64,000 nt of DNA from Ectobius pallidus (Eukaryota > Arthropoda > Insecta > Blattodea > Ectobiidae), in the NCBI GenBank assembly GCA_964059195.1, contig CAXKWD010000002.1, positions 153,467,042 to 153,531,041 of the forward strand, written 5' to 3'. A program made the position numbers and the translations under genes. The notes below the pieces were generated by a model. It saw only the letters and a list, made by a program, of their open reading frames with translations. It ran no database searches and was not told the DNA's origin. Below are positions 10,472 to 19,963 of the stretch, one piece after another; positions within the stretch are counted from its first letter, which is position 1, and each line of letters starts with the position of its first letter.

Positions 10472-11695
10472 TCATCCTACTTCCATCCCCCACTTTCCAG
10501 TATTCCTAGGTAATGATGGTGTAAAATACTTCTTTAGAAGTTGCTTGTGGTATTTTCCCTTCTTTTTGGAGGGGTCCTTTGCATCTGCTAACTCATATGT
10601 GTCAGTGCCAAATTTAGCGCATATTCTATAAGGTCTAGCGTACAAAAAAAATCGCTATGCTAATGGGTCGGTACCGCATAATTTATAAATTAAGTTGCCT
10701 TTCTTTTCTAGTATATTCAGTATTTTATCACCTACATTCCCCGTGGTATTTATTTCTGGGGTTCCCTGCAGTTCATTAACAATTTTAGCCTGATACTCAT
10801 CACTAGCCTGCAGATTGGCTGGGTTACATAACTTGCATTTTGTCATGTAAAGGTTGAGAAAAAATTGTTTTGAAAGTCGTAAGAGTTTACAAGACAATGA
10901 ACTCTAATTCGTCTTCATTCTGTGCTTCAAATCTTTCTTGAATGGAAAGTGTGTGGGGTGTTGGAAAGTCATGTGCTTCGTTTATTTTTAAGTGTATCTT
11001 AGATATTTTCAGTAGTGTAAATTTTGTTGACATTTACTGCTTCCGTTTCGTAATATTTCTCTGGGTCGTTTGGTTCATACGGTTCGGTCAGCTGGGGTTG
11101 TAGACCGCCTGCGGTGTGGATAGTTTCACTTTCAGCTGTACCGGGGTGAATATTTACCATGGTCGTTCCGCTAGCAAAAAATTTGTCGTGTCCAATATCT
11201 GGTGGAATGGGACTTTTCTCTCTAACTTTCTCAGCCTGCTTGAAAGGAATAACTGTTTCTGTTTCATTCTTTTTAACATTAATTACGGGCGACTGCGAAT
11301 TCACCAGAGTGGATCCATTTCCCTGGAAAATTCCAATCGTAATATCTGCTAGTGGTTCGTTATTGTCAGTAGTTACATTGGTTGTGTTCGCTATCGGAAT
11401 TCCTGTGGGCTGTTTAGTTGTATTGTGTATAGCATTTTCTTTTTCTATTGTTGGTGAGCTTTTCTTCGGGTCATGTACATTCGGCAGGGCAGTTGACGTG
11501 ATATGTGAATGATTGTTTACAAGGGTTTCCTTTTGTGATCTATCCTTGTCAGTTTGTTTACACCGAGTTTTTTCTAGAGTAGGGATTTTATTTACAAGGG
11601 TTTTACTTGAAATAACTTGTGTTTTCTTTACTACTCGTTGTTGGGTTGCATTACAGGCTACCGATGAGTTAATCTGTCCTCCAAAATTGCTTCAA
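10472..11695 (-). pseudogene. gypsy-like pol remnant (pre-protease region and integrase C-terminus)
   Basis: Directly after gag a different frame is open from about 11695 to 10999 (hydrophilic, Thr/Asn-rich, 'TIEKENAIHNTTKQPTG', no protease DTG). After frame changes, 10997-10870 and 10897-10655 follow, and the last stretch to the stop at 10472 reads 'VGDKILNILEKKG', 'RPYRICAKFGTDTYELAD' and 'GKYHKQLLKKYF'. The pattern GPYRI....YEL...G.YH...LK.Y is the C-terminal SH3-like/chromo-like end of Ty3/gypsy integrases. Everything between (protease, reverse transcriptase, RNase H, catalytic integrase) is absent, so this is an internal deletion, not just point decay. Confidence 0.6.
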
Positions 11696-11732
11696 AATGC
11701 AGGTTTTCCATTAGGAGGGGCGTGGAAAACCT

Positions 11733-13709
11733 TTACTCGTTTAAAACTTCGTTTGCGGGTGAGCTAGGCCTATTTGAAGTTTCATTCCTCTCATTATTGG
11801 GAGACCTGGGACGACTCTCTACTGGAGACCTTTCAGATCTGTGATTATTATCATTCCTAACATACCTGTTATCGACAACTCTCCCTCTGAATTGCGGACG
11901 GAAATAACCCTGATTTAGGTGTGGGCGTTGATACCATGAAGGGGTTCGGCCTCTGCCATTTCGTCCTCGCGAGAAATTATTATTGTATCCATTTCTACCT
12001 CGTCCCGCCTGAGCTGGATAATTGCGATTGTTATTATAAGGTCTGTACCTAGAAAAACCATTATAATTAAAATTACCATTGCCTCTATTTCTCCAGAAGG
12101 AATTTCTTGTGCCCCTTTGATACTGGTGATTAGGCCAGTGCGGTTCTGGACTATTTCTTGGACTGTTCCAGCGGTCATCATTTTCTCTCCTATCGTACGG
12201 GGTTTGCCTATTATCACTGTCTGGTGTCCCTACCTCACTTTCAAAATTCTCAGATACTGCCTGAACATAGTTTATAGCCTTCCTTTGATGGTCGGCTTGC
12301 GATATCTGAGGATTTTGACCTAATCGGACTGGTGGATTCGGTATTTCCTGTAATGACTTCAGTAGGCGTAGCATATCGCCTATACTCTGGGGAGAAGCAA
12401 CAATTAAGCTATTTTTAATTGAAACTGGAAAATGCAGGCATAGGGCCTGAATGAAAACTTTTTCCTCAATTGTGGGGATCAACAATTGCTTGTTGTCACA
12501 TAACGAAATGAAATACTCTAAGTAAGTCATTCCGCAGCTGCGGTCAAACTTCCCATGAAAAATTTGATTACGGATGTGTTCCTGTGTTGCCGTGGACCAA
12601 AAATTGTTCAAAAATGCCTCCTCAAAACTTTGCATATCTAGTGACTTGTTATGATTCATTACATGGAACCACCTTAATGTGGCCTTTTGCAGTGAACGTA
12701 AAACTAAAATCATCTTGAGATTTTCAGGCACATTCCTTAATCTAAAATAGGTTTTCAGCTCGTGCAAGTACCTTACAGGATTGGTTCGTTGGGGATCCTC
12801 AAACACTGGTAATGGCAAGTCGCTACTACTCAATGTATAGTTACTCAGGCCACTGGTAGAAGGTTGGTCTAATCCATTGTCAGCTCGGAGTAAAGGATTA
12901 GGCATCTCGGGTAGATTAGGGCTGGGTGAATTGTTTTCCGGTAGGGATGTTGTGGAATTAGTTGCAGGGGCTGGTACAGGTACATGCTCACGATTTTCAA
13001 TTGCACTCTCATGTTCCCTTACTTGCTGTCTGAGCCTATCCATTTCCGATTGCAAACTCAATAATCGGCTACCATTACTTTCTGTCATGCGTTCCATCAC
13101 ACTTACCTGTGATCTTACAGAGTCTATCTGTTCCGTTAAAACCTGTTCTGAAGTTGAAATCTGACTAGTGACACGAGAATCCAACTCTTTTAATTTATTT
13201 TCCACTTCAGCCCTTTGGTTTTCAACAATTTCTTTTAAATGTTTACTTTGCTCTGTCAATTGTGTCTTTAACTCAGCTCTCAAAGTTTGGTTTTGTGTAT
13301 TTATTTGTGTATTAATGTCAGTCTTCAATTGTTGGTTTTGTGTATTTATTTGGGTATTAATGTCAGTCTTTAATTGTTGGTTTTGTGTATGTATGTTATT
13401 TTTTATGTCTTGTAATTGGGCAGTTACCTGTGCCATAATAGCTCCCACTTGTGATAGAATGTTATTAGTTATCAACTCCATCTCTGTACTATTAACTGTG
13501 TGTGACTCTATAGTAGTCATATTTGGTACATTGGGTACAATAGGTACATTTTGTATATCCGGAGAGGTAGGCACATTGACATCAGTTACACTTCCTATAT
13601 TAGATACCGCCGGTATATCAGTTTCCGGCACATTTTCATTTTCCCTTAATTGGTGTGTAACACTAGGAATCCCGTCTGAAATTGAGGCCTTAGAATTCTC
13701 GGTGTTCAT
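11733..13709 (-). CDS. gag: Gag-like protein of the gypsy-like element
   Basis: An uninterrupted frame of 658 residues from the ATG at 13709 ('MNTENSKASISDG') to TAA at 11733. N-terminal third: Asn/Thr/Pro-rich, then a long coiled coil that includes a 15-residue repeat ('TQNQQLKTDINTQIN') present two and a half times (DNA about 13262-13395). Middle: a Ty3/gypsy-type Gag core with 'LHELKTYFRLRNVPENLKMI', 'RWFHVMNHN' and a Phe/Trp-rich follow-up. C-terminus: Arg/Gly/Asn-rich with several RG/RGR boxes and no CCHC zinc knuckle, so RNA binding would rely on the basic region. Function by family: packages element RNA into virus-like particles in the cytoplasm. It is intact although the element lacks pol. 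An upstream extension exists only by non-ATG starts. Confidence 0.8.
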   Translation of the reverse strand: MNTENSKASISDGIPSVTHQLRENENVPETDIPAVSNIGSVTDVNVPTSPDIQNVPIVPNVPNMTTIESHTVNSTEMELITNNILSQVGAIMAQVTAQLQDIKNNIHTQNQQLKTDINTQINTQNQQLKTDINTQINTQNQTLRAELKTQLTEQSKHLKEIVENQRAEVENKLKELDSRVTSQISTSEQVLTEQIDSVRSQVSVMERMTESNGSRLLSLQSEMDRLRQQVREHESAIENREHVPVPAPATNSTTSLPENNSPSPNLPEMPNPLLRADNGLDQPSTSGLSNYTLSSSDLPLPVFEDPQRTNPVRYLHELKTYFRLRNVPENLKMILVLRSLQKATLRWFHVMNHNKSLDMQSFEEAFLNNFWSTATQEHIRNQIFHGKFDRSCGMTYLEYFISLCDNKQLLIPTIEEKVFIQALCLHFPVSIKNSLIVASPQSIGDMLRLLKSLQEIPNPPVRLGQNPQISQADHQRKAINYVQAVSENFESEVGTPDSDNRQTPYDRRENDDRWNSPRNSPEPHWPNHQYQRGTRNSFWRNRGNGNFNYNGFSRYRPYNNNRNYPAQAGRGRNGYNNNFSRGRNGRGRTPSWYQRPHLNQGYFRPQFRGRVVDNRYVRNDNNHRSERSPVESRPRSPNNERNETSNRPSSPANEVLNE

Positions 13710-13799
13710 TGTTAAATGAATTACTTTATTATTGCGTAAACGCATAAAAAAAAAAAATTTGACTTCTCTCAGCCAAAACAAACAAACAAACAAAAAGAT

Positions 13800-14167
13800 T
13801 TACAACACCAAAATAGAGAATCCTAAGCTCTCTACATGAAAGAAAAATGTGAACAATACCTGTTGTTCCCAGCTGTGGTAACGGGCTCCTTTATGGGGGG
13901 TCATCGGTCACTTCCCTCCTTCTCTAGTCAGCTGTCGGATGATGGTGTCTTCTTCCCATTCCTGCCTGCCTAAAAACTTTTCTTTCTATCACATGCTCTT
14001 TTGAACAATTTATAGTTGAATGTCGATCGCCAGTTTATGTCTTAACTCAAATAATTCTATTCCTCGATGAAATGGAAATGTATCAGTTTATGGCTAGTTT
14101 ATGCAGGTGTTAGCTTATGACTTTTTTTTTTTTAAGTGATTTATGCCTGTAATTCAAAGTAATTCAC
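13800..14167. other. 5' leader of the gypsy-like element
   Basis: Between primer binding site and gag ATG on the minus strand; non-coding, with homopolymer runs (T9 at 14122, A11 at 13747). Presumed untranslated leader and packaging region by position only. Confidence 0.4.
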
Positions 14168-14185
14168 GCCACAGTTGGGCTGCCA
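14168..14185 (-). promoter_or_regulatory. primer binding site of the gypsy-like element
   Basis: Minus-strand TGGCAGCCCAACTGTGGC begins four bases inside the 5' LTR. TGG at this distance pairs with the CCA end of a tRNA primer; I did not identify which tRNA. Confidence 0.65.
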
Positions 14186-14189
14186 GCTT

Positions 14190-15342
14190 ATGCCCGCTTG
14201 TCTTTCCACTCTCGCAAATAGGGTGCGTTTGCACTTCACCAATCGAATAGGCGCCAACCTACATAAATGTAGATAAATTTGTAGTTTCCGATCAGTTCCT
14301 TTTACGAGAATGGTCACGGACAACCCTAGCTAGTACTTGCTCAGCGGTAGTGAGAACTCTTATCCCTTTCGTGGTTAATTGGAATTACAGGGGAGAAATA
14401 TTATAACACCTACTTGATGAATATGTTTGATTTTATTAATACTCCTTTCTAAGCGACACACTGGGTTCGTTGCACAAAGGAGTCTGCGATGCCTATATTC
14501 ATATATGCTGACTTAAGCTTTTAAATACTGGACGTGTCTATATTCATATACGTAAACTTCTATATTCAATTACTATTCTGCTTATATTTTATAGTCAATA
14601 ATAACGCGCCCCGACGATCCATATGACTTGTATCAAACACTTCCTCTATTTTTTACGGCGCGGAGAGATTCTCAGTCTACGTTTCACAGGTAACAAATAT
14701 TAAAATGTTCAATTATTACGCGCACGATAATTCTTAAAACTTGTATTTAAAACTTAACCCTCTATTTCTTTACGGCGTGGAGAAAATTCACATTGTACTT
14801 CTTTTCGGCAACGCTTCCCAGTTAGAACAGAACCGTTTTCGTAGTTAATTTTCCCTCACTTGATTTCATTAATTCCTCTCCTTAACATCATTTCATTGGT
14901 CCACTTCTTATGCCTATTTGTCTCGCAGCCTCTTATTGGTCAGCTTGAATGGTATGGTAGTCTTGTCCCTAGCTAAAAGTCAGTTAAAACTGAGTTTCTT
15001 CCCCTAAAATCCATTCATCAATCCTGACATAAATGACTGGCGTCTATGTGTCCCATACAAAGCCATTAAGCATCCGGTCTTACAATAATTGCATAATTAG
15101 TCCAAAGTCATGAGTCTGGTATATATTTTATACGCATATTCTTATAGTATGAAATTTTCCGAATCTTTTGATATTAATCTTCTGTCTGTCCGATGATAAT
15201 TACTTCTTGTAATTAATTATGATTGAATTTTGATATGAAATAATTAATTAATGGTAACATGTTATATGTCAAGTTGTAGGTCCTGTCACTGTCTTGCCGA
15301 TGGTGTGATTGGTTAAGGGGTCCGACATTCCAAACGGTTTCA
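14190..15342 (-). repeat. 5' LTR of the gypsy-like element
   Basis: Near-identical partner of 7794-8946. In the minus orientation this copy would carry the promoter for gag. The adjacent ATGTT at 15343-15347 is the target duplication, after which the LINE-1 reading frame resumes. Confidence 0.92.
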
Positions 15343-15447
15343 ATGTTGATAAGAGAGAAATTCCTCGGTAGTTATTACATTCAACCCTATCTCACTTTTT
15401 ATGGATTGGTATGATAGCACTATAATTGATTATTTTCATGTTTCAAG

Positions 15448-15839
15448 TGGTATAGTATTATTGAATGATCTTAATAAGTTCCCCCTATTATACCACTAAT
15501 TTGATTAAGCTTGAGTGAACGCTGAAGAAGAGAAAAAAATAAAGAACGCCAGTTCACTTCTATTGAAAAATTTATTTTATGTTTATTAATCAGTATTTTA
15601 GTAAGAATTAAGTTATATAGGCCTAATGATTTTTTATGTGAAATAAAACTATTACCCAAACTGGGTTAGTATCAATTTATTAATTATATTTTCATGATCG
15701 AATAAAGAGCTCAATGTTAAAAAAGTTAATGTATTCAGAATAAGTAAACTTTTTTTTTCTCTTCTTCAGCTTTCACTCATGCTTAATGAAATTAGTGGTA
15801 TTAGGTGGAACCTATTAAGATCATTCAATAATAACACCA
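15448..15839. mobile_element. foldback/MITE with ~83-bp inverted arms
   Basis: The left arm (15448-15530) and the reverse complement of the right arm (15761-15839) agree over about 80 bp with few differences and indels; both contain 'ttattgaatgatcttaata' and end 'gctgaagaag'. The 230-bp loop is AT-rich and non-coding and includes one TAGGCCTA (15618). It is part of the composite insertion (15427-17842) that splits LINE-1. No clear target duplication of its own was found. Confidence 0.8.
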
Positions 15840-17842
15840 GTCAACAAATTTAAACTTTTTGTCTGCCACATGGACAAAAACAGGTCATTTTTTATAAATC
15901 AGACTGCTTGAACACGAAAATGACAGTAAAAAGTCCGTATCACGTAACTTTTCATGTGACAGAACAGAGTTCGATTCTAGCAAAAAATACAGAAAATATA
16001 GTTTAATTTAAATATAATACTAAAAATGTCACAACTATAATTAACTAATTTGGAATTACATTATAAAACCTTACTTTACATAAAAGGAGTGAATTGATGC
16101 TAGTATTGACAAATTGACTTTCATCCTCAGTACAATGTAATAAAATAATGTAATTTTTGCTATAAACGAAACAATTTGAAATTGTGACTTGGAATTAAAA
16201 AATCCTAAGAAATAATAGTCAAAAACCCTTTGTAGTACTACTTAGTAACTTAAACATGCAGGTAATAGGGATTATAAATGTGACAGCTACTTTTACTTTT
16301 AAAACTTACAGTTAATTCTTCCTCTTGTAGTGTGTGTCCGTCTCCTTAACTAAAAACAAGCAATAGTCGCCCATCATGTGAGGATCCCATCTACCTTGAT
16401 ATCTCTGCTCCATCTTCTGAATGTCCTGGTGAAATCTTTCCCCTTGCTTATCACTAACAGCACCCAAATTCTCAGGGAAAAATTCTGGGTGCGAATGGAG
16501 AAAATTGTGTCGGTAATTTTCTGCTTATTATTTCCCAGAAACCCATTCACTACCTCAGAAAAGGCCTTCCAGGCTGCTAACTCCCTTTCATTTAACTTTC
16601 TCTCAAAGTTATCAACATGTAAAAGTCTCCAAATTTGGGGCCAATGAATATTCCCTCTTTCACTTTTGCATCACTAAGTTTTGGAAACTGACTTCTGAGA
16701 TATGCAAAACCTTCTCCATCCTTATCCATGGCTTTAACAAAAATTTTCATCAGGCCTAATTTTATATGCAAAGGGGGCAGTAGTACTTTATTAGGATTCA
16801 CTGATGGAACATGTTTAACATTGTGTTGTCCTGGTACATAATTTTCTCTGGGAGGTCAGTCTTTCACAGTATAGTGTGATCCCACAAACAAAGAAAACAA
16901 CAGTACTTCGTGAAACCCCCTTGCAGGCCTAGTAGTATGGCAATGACCTTTAAATCTCCGCAAATTTGCCAGCAATACTTGTTATATTGAATAACATTTA
17001 ACAAGATATACAGAATTTCATATGTTTCCTTCATCTCTACTGAATGCGCTACAGGTATTGAAGGTTTAGTGTTTCCATTGTGTAACAAATACTGCTTTGA
17101 GACTTGCTTTCGAGGAATCAATAAAAATTCTCCATTCTTCTTCCATTAAACCATCTATATTTATACTTGCACAGAGGGCATTTTCTATTACATATTAACC
17201 AAAAAATTGTCCATGTCTCTTCTGGATTCCGGAAGGAAGAAATTCTAGTACTGGGGGCAAGTAGATTCCATTCTTCAATCGAAGCACTTCAGCCTCCTGC
17301 TTCGTGAGATACATGTCTCTAAGTCGTTCAGTCTGGATTGATTAATCAGGAGGGGTTTCTTGGACACATAACAGAAAGCATTTGGCGAATTAACACACGC
17401 ACGGCATAATTTCTTCATTGCAGTGAAAATTAAAACTATAGGAAGCAAAACTCACTTACAACACTTTTCAGAGGCACAGCCAAACTCAAACTAAACGAAA
17501 AACCTGAACATTTCATTTGACACCCCACCTCACCCCATACACTCAGCCATTTCCTGTCTTTCAAGCACTTCACTAATCCCTACCTCGAAAGGTACCACAC
17601 ATCCCTATGGCTCTTCTGGCATGTAACAATGGACAAATTGTTGTGCAAACTGGCTTTAAGAATGATAATAAAGCTGCACAATTTGTTAATAATTATTACT
17701 ACTATTTTTTCATAAATTTTAGTGATTTCCTAAAAATTTGAGGGGGATGGAACATTTTTATGTTCATATTCGTAAATAGCACATAAAACTTGATCTGATA
17801 CACATAGTTTCAACCATGTGGCAAAAACCTTGTTAACTAATG
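15840..17842 (-). mobile_element. DNA transposon-like element carrying an uncharacterised gene
   Basis: The left end 'gtcaacaa...tttttgtctgccacatgg' and the reverse complement of the right end 'gttaacaaggtttttgccacatgg' form degenerate inverted termini around a 2-kb body that contains the broken gene at 16312-17340. LINE-1 coding resumes on both sides of the larger 15427-17842 insertion with TAAT at each junction (15423-15426, 17843-17846). The linkage of a repeat-family gene to inverted ends makes a DNA transposon plausible; the superfamily is unknown to me. Confidence 0.5.
16312..17340 (-). pseudogene. broken copy of a widespread, uncharacterised transposon-associated gene
   Basis: Minus-strand frames separated by stops and shifts give, in order, 'EWRIFIDSSK', 'ICGDLKVIAILLGLQGGFTK' followed by 'YCCFLC', 'LLPPLHIKLGLMKIFVKAMD', 'LSDAKVKEGIFIGPKFGD', then in another frame a 'FFPENLGAVSDKQGERFH' type segment and 'QGRWDPHMMGDYC', ending at the TAA at 16312-16314. 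I recognise this order of motifs (LLG.Q.G.TKYCCFLC; LPPLHIKLG; ENLGA.S...GERFHQD) from a multi-copy gene family in arthropods, hydra and fish that has no assigned function; the multi-copy nature suggests a transposase-like or transposon-borne protein. At least three lesions make this copy non-functional. Confidence 0.6.
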
Positions 17843-18422
17843 TAATAGATTCTTTCCATTACTTTGGCAATTGCTTCTTTCTCCAAATAATAAGAATGAG
17901 TTTATGGATCTCTGCGTTTAATCTATCCCCACCTGCTGGGATTTGGTCAACACCTGGAGATTTGTGAGTTTTTACTTTACCTATAGCTGTTTCTATTTCT
18001 GTTAGAGTGGGTTCAGTAACAATCGGCTCTGCTGTGAGTATTTCACTTTCTACACTTTGGACATCTCCATGTACATGTAATAATTAATAAGAGAAATTTT
18101 TCGACCTATTCAAAATATTATTTGGAGCTGCGAGTGTAGTGCCATCATTGTCCTTAATTATGTTTATTCTAGGTTGAATACCTCTCTTGAACTCGTTTAT
18201 TCCCTTGTAGAGGTACGTAACATTTTTGTCTGTTTTTCCTCTAATTCATTTACTTTGTCTTTGAGATAGTTTCTTTTCTTTGTTCTAATGATTCTAGAGG
18301 TTTCTTGTTCAGCATTGTTGAGATTTTTGACAGTAGTGTAATTCGGATTCTGCAACCACTGTAGTTTTGCCTGCTTTCTTGCATTTACTGATTTAATGCA
18401 CTCATCATCGAACCATGCTTTA
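17843..18422 (-). pseudogene. LINE-1 piece: linker between endonuclease and reverse transcriptase
   Basis: Minus-strand reading, with several stops, shows 'NKAWFDDECIKSVNARKQAK', 'EASRxxRxKKRNYLKDKVNEL'-type helix, then 'SPQQVGID' (normally SPGxDQIPAEL) and 'WKESI' at about 17850. These are the segments that precede the 'NNYRGISLL' block found at 15343. The piece is bounded by the composite insertion on the left and the solo LTR on the right. Confidence 0.75.
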
Positions 18423-18427
18423 TTTGG

Positions 18428-18802
18428 TGTTGTGTATTCGATCTGAGCAACGAGATTTTGCTAGAAGCTGCACATTCCTCGCAGTTCTAGAAGGACCCGC
18501 TGACCTCCAGCACCTTTGCTTCGCAAGACTTCGACTTCCAGAAGATACCGCGTGGAGACTATATAAACCACGCTCACCAGCAACAACACCAGTAGAGTAG
18601 TACAGTAGAGTGTACAGTACAGTAGTAGTAATCGTCAGTTCGATTAATCACTAGTCAGTTTCAGTTCTAGTCAGCCAACCATTCATCCAGTCAGTAGTCA
18701 ACGTTCTCACACTGCTAATGTATTGTTGAAGTGCTGTCAATAAACAGTACATTCATCCAGCAAGTGCATTGTTATTTATCGCCAAACCCACATGACGCAA
18801 CA
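18428..18802 (+). mobile_element. solo LTR (gypsy-type) inserted in LINE-1
   Basis: 375 bp with TGTTG at the start and CAACA at the end, flanked by the 5-bp duplication TTTGG (18423-18427, 18803-18807). LINE-1 coding continues across the site. Inside, a TATA box 'ctatataaa' (18558-18567) and, 175 bp later, AATAAA (18739-18744) give promoter and polyadenylation signals in the plus direction. No second LTR or interior is present, so it arose by recombination between two LTRs. Confidence 0.85.
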
Positions 18803-18807
18803 TTTGG

Positions 18808-18999
18808 TTTCGGTTCAAGTAGACCTAATTTTTCTTTTGCGGCTACTTTAATATTATCTTTAATGCATTCCCAGGTTTTATCGATATTCATATCATTCCT
18901 AGCTTCTTGTTCGGCAGTGTGTTCTAGAACTGCAAATCTATTTGAAATCTTGACTTGGTAAGGATTCCAACTTTGGTCTTCACCTAGATTTTTTAGATT
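18808..18999 (-). pseudogene. LINE-1 5'-most remaining coding piece
   Basis: Minus strand 'QVKISNRFAVLEHTAEQEAR' and 'TWECIKDNIKVAAKEKLG' is the segment after the endonuclease in RTE-like elements (consensus recalled as VEISNRFAAL...W..I...IK..AKE.LG). The element is 5'-truncated here and the 14-bp duplication follows at 19000. Confidence 0.75.
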
Positions 19000-19101
19000 G
19001 AATGGGGTAATACAGTGGTAAAAAACTTCATCTTACAGAAATGTGCAATAAGAATGATTTCTAGAGCATTGGGCTGTTGGGGGTCATTGCTGGAGGGGTT
19101 A

Positions 19102-19147
19102 ATAGGTTATGTTTTGGTATTGTTTGATACCAAAACATATAACCTAT
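19102..19147. repeat. short perfect hairpin
   Basis: Arms ATAGGTTATGTTTTGGTAT and ATACCAAAACATATAACCTAT (one extra AT) around a 6-base loop. Lies in otherwise featureless sequence between LINE-1 and mariner A. Confidence 0.7.
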
Positions 19148-19709
19148 CAACCTTTGGTTTATGAGTTCAACAGTTAACAGGACTATTTAGGTTTGATCTC
19201 AGGATTAAGGTTATGATGGGTTTTGGTTGCACTTCTTTACCTGAATGTTCAGTTCCTCATCTCTTCATCGCTGCAACTATCTCACCTACATCCACAATGC
19301 TCAGCTAGGTCACTCAGATCAAACAAGGACTCTATCTCAAGAAATTCATGGTTTGCTGTGCCAATAAGAAGAATCTGTCCACTTTAACTACGAGGTGCAC
19401 TCCAGAAGTAATGCATAAAATTTTACTGGTGACTGTACATGCAGGGTAGTCGCATAGTGGTATTGGAGGAGGCTAGCAGCAGATATGCAAATGAGTCCAT
19501 TTCTGTGGATGAAGGTGTAGTAAATGTTTGTTTGATTGGTGTTTTCTGTACTGATAATTATGGAGTTTTTGTGAGAGGAACAGTGTGCAAACGTAAAATT
19601 TTTGTGTGCAAAAGGTGAAAACTATTCTCAGTGTGGGGATAATGCTATTCACTATGGCAAGGAGAATAGGTGAATGAAAAAGTAGGGGAGAGTCCACCAG
19701 TGATCTGCC

Positions 19710-19963
19710 ATGAGAAGGGAAGCCATCTTCTGTTGCACTGATCAGAACAGGGAATATGTTGTAAAACTCATTATGGGTGACCGCCATGTGACTGTTGAAC
19801 AAATTTGCCTTCAAACAGGCTTAACCAATGGAACAGTGATGAGAATCATTAAAGAGGACTTAAAAATGGTGAAAGTAAGTGCACATTGGCTGCCAAGGAT
19901 ACTGGATGATGAGAAAAAATATAAAAAAATTGGGTGCATGGAACGCCACACAACAGAAGTGAA
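19710..19963 (+). pseudogene. mariner A transposase, N-terminal part
   Basis: Open frame with 'LIMGDRHVTVEQICLQTGLT' and 'KEDLKMVKVSAHWLPRILDD', the second helix-turn-helix and the W(V/L)PR(M/I)L motif of mariner transposases. It runs into an AT-rich insertion at 19964; the continuation 'EMLTRHHADPHFLDKVIT' is at 20421-20473. Confidence 0.8.

Larger units (their letters stand above)
7794..15342 (-). mobile_element. Ty3/gypsy-like LTR retrotransposon, gag-bearing, pol largely deleted
   Basis: Two direct repeats of 1153 bp bound a 5.2-kb interior. The element is flanked by the 5-bp target duplication ATGTT (7789-7793 and 15343-15347) and sits inside the reverse transcriptase of LINE-1. Orientation is minus: the primer binding site lies at 14168-14185 next to the right-hand (5') LTR, then gag (13709-11733), a short pol remnant, and about 1.5 kb of non-coding DNA with a SINE before the 3' LTR. 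Reverse transcriptase, RNase H and nearly all of integrase are missing. By eye the LTRs differ at only four positions, so the insertion is young, and mobilisation in trans by a full-length relative is the likely explanation. Confidence 0.92.
6454..18999 (-). mobile_element. RTE-like LINE (LINE-1 of this window), split by three insertions
   Basis: One minus-strand non-LTR retrotransposon whose pieces lie at 6454-7793, 15343-15426, 17843-18427 and 18803-18999. The 14-mer GAATGGGGTAATAC occurs immediately outside both ends (6440-6453 and 19000-19013) and is the target-site duplication, which proves that the four pieces were one insertion. The conceptual reading resumes correctly across every gap: for example the conserved 'NNYRGISLLST' of the reverse transcriptase lies at 15343-15385 and its continuation 'SYKILSNIL' is at 7793-7760. 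The 5' end is truncated, since the piece at 18808-18999 starts downstream of the endonuclease. The 3' tail is a short 'GTAAGAGTAAGTA' run, no poly(A). Confidence 0.9.

Noticed and set aside
13168..13719. 183-codon Cys/Val-rich plus-strand ORF
   Set aside because: It is the antisense shadow of the repetitive gag coding region at 11733-13709.
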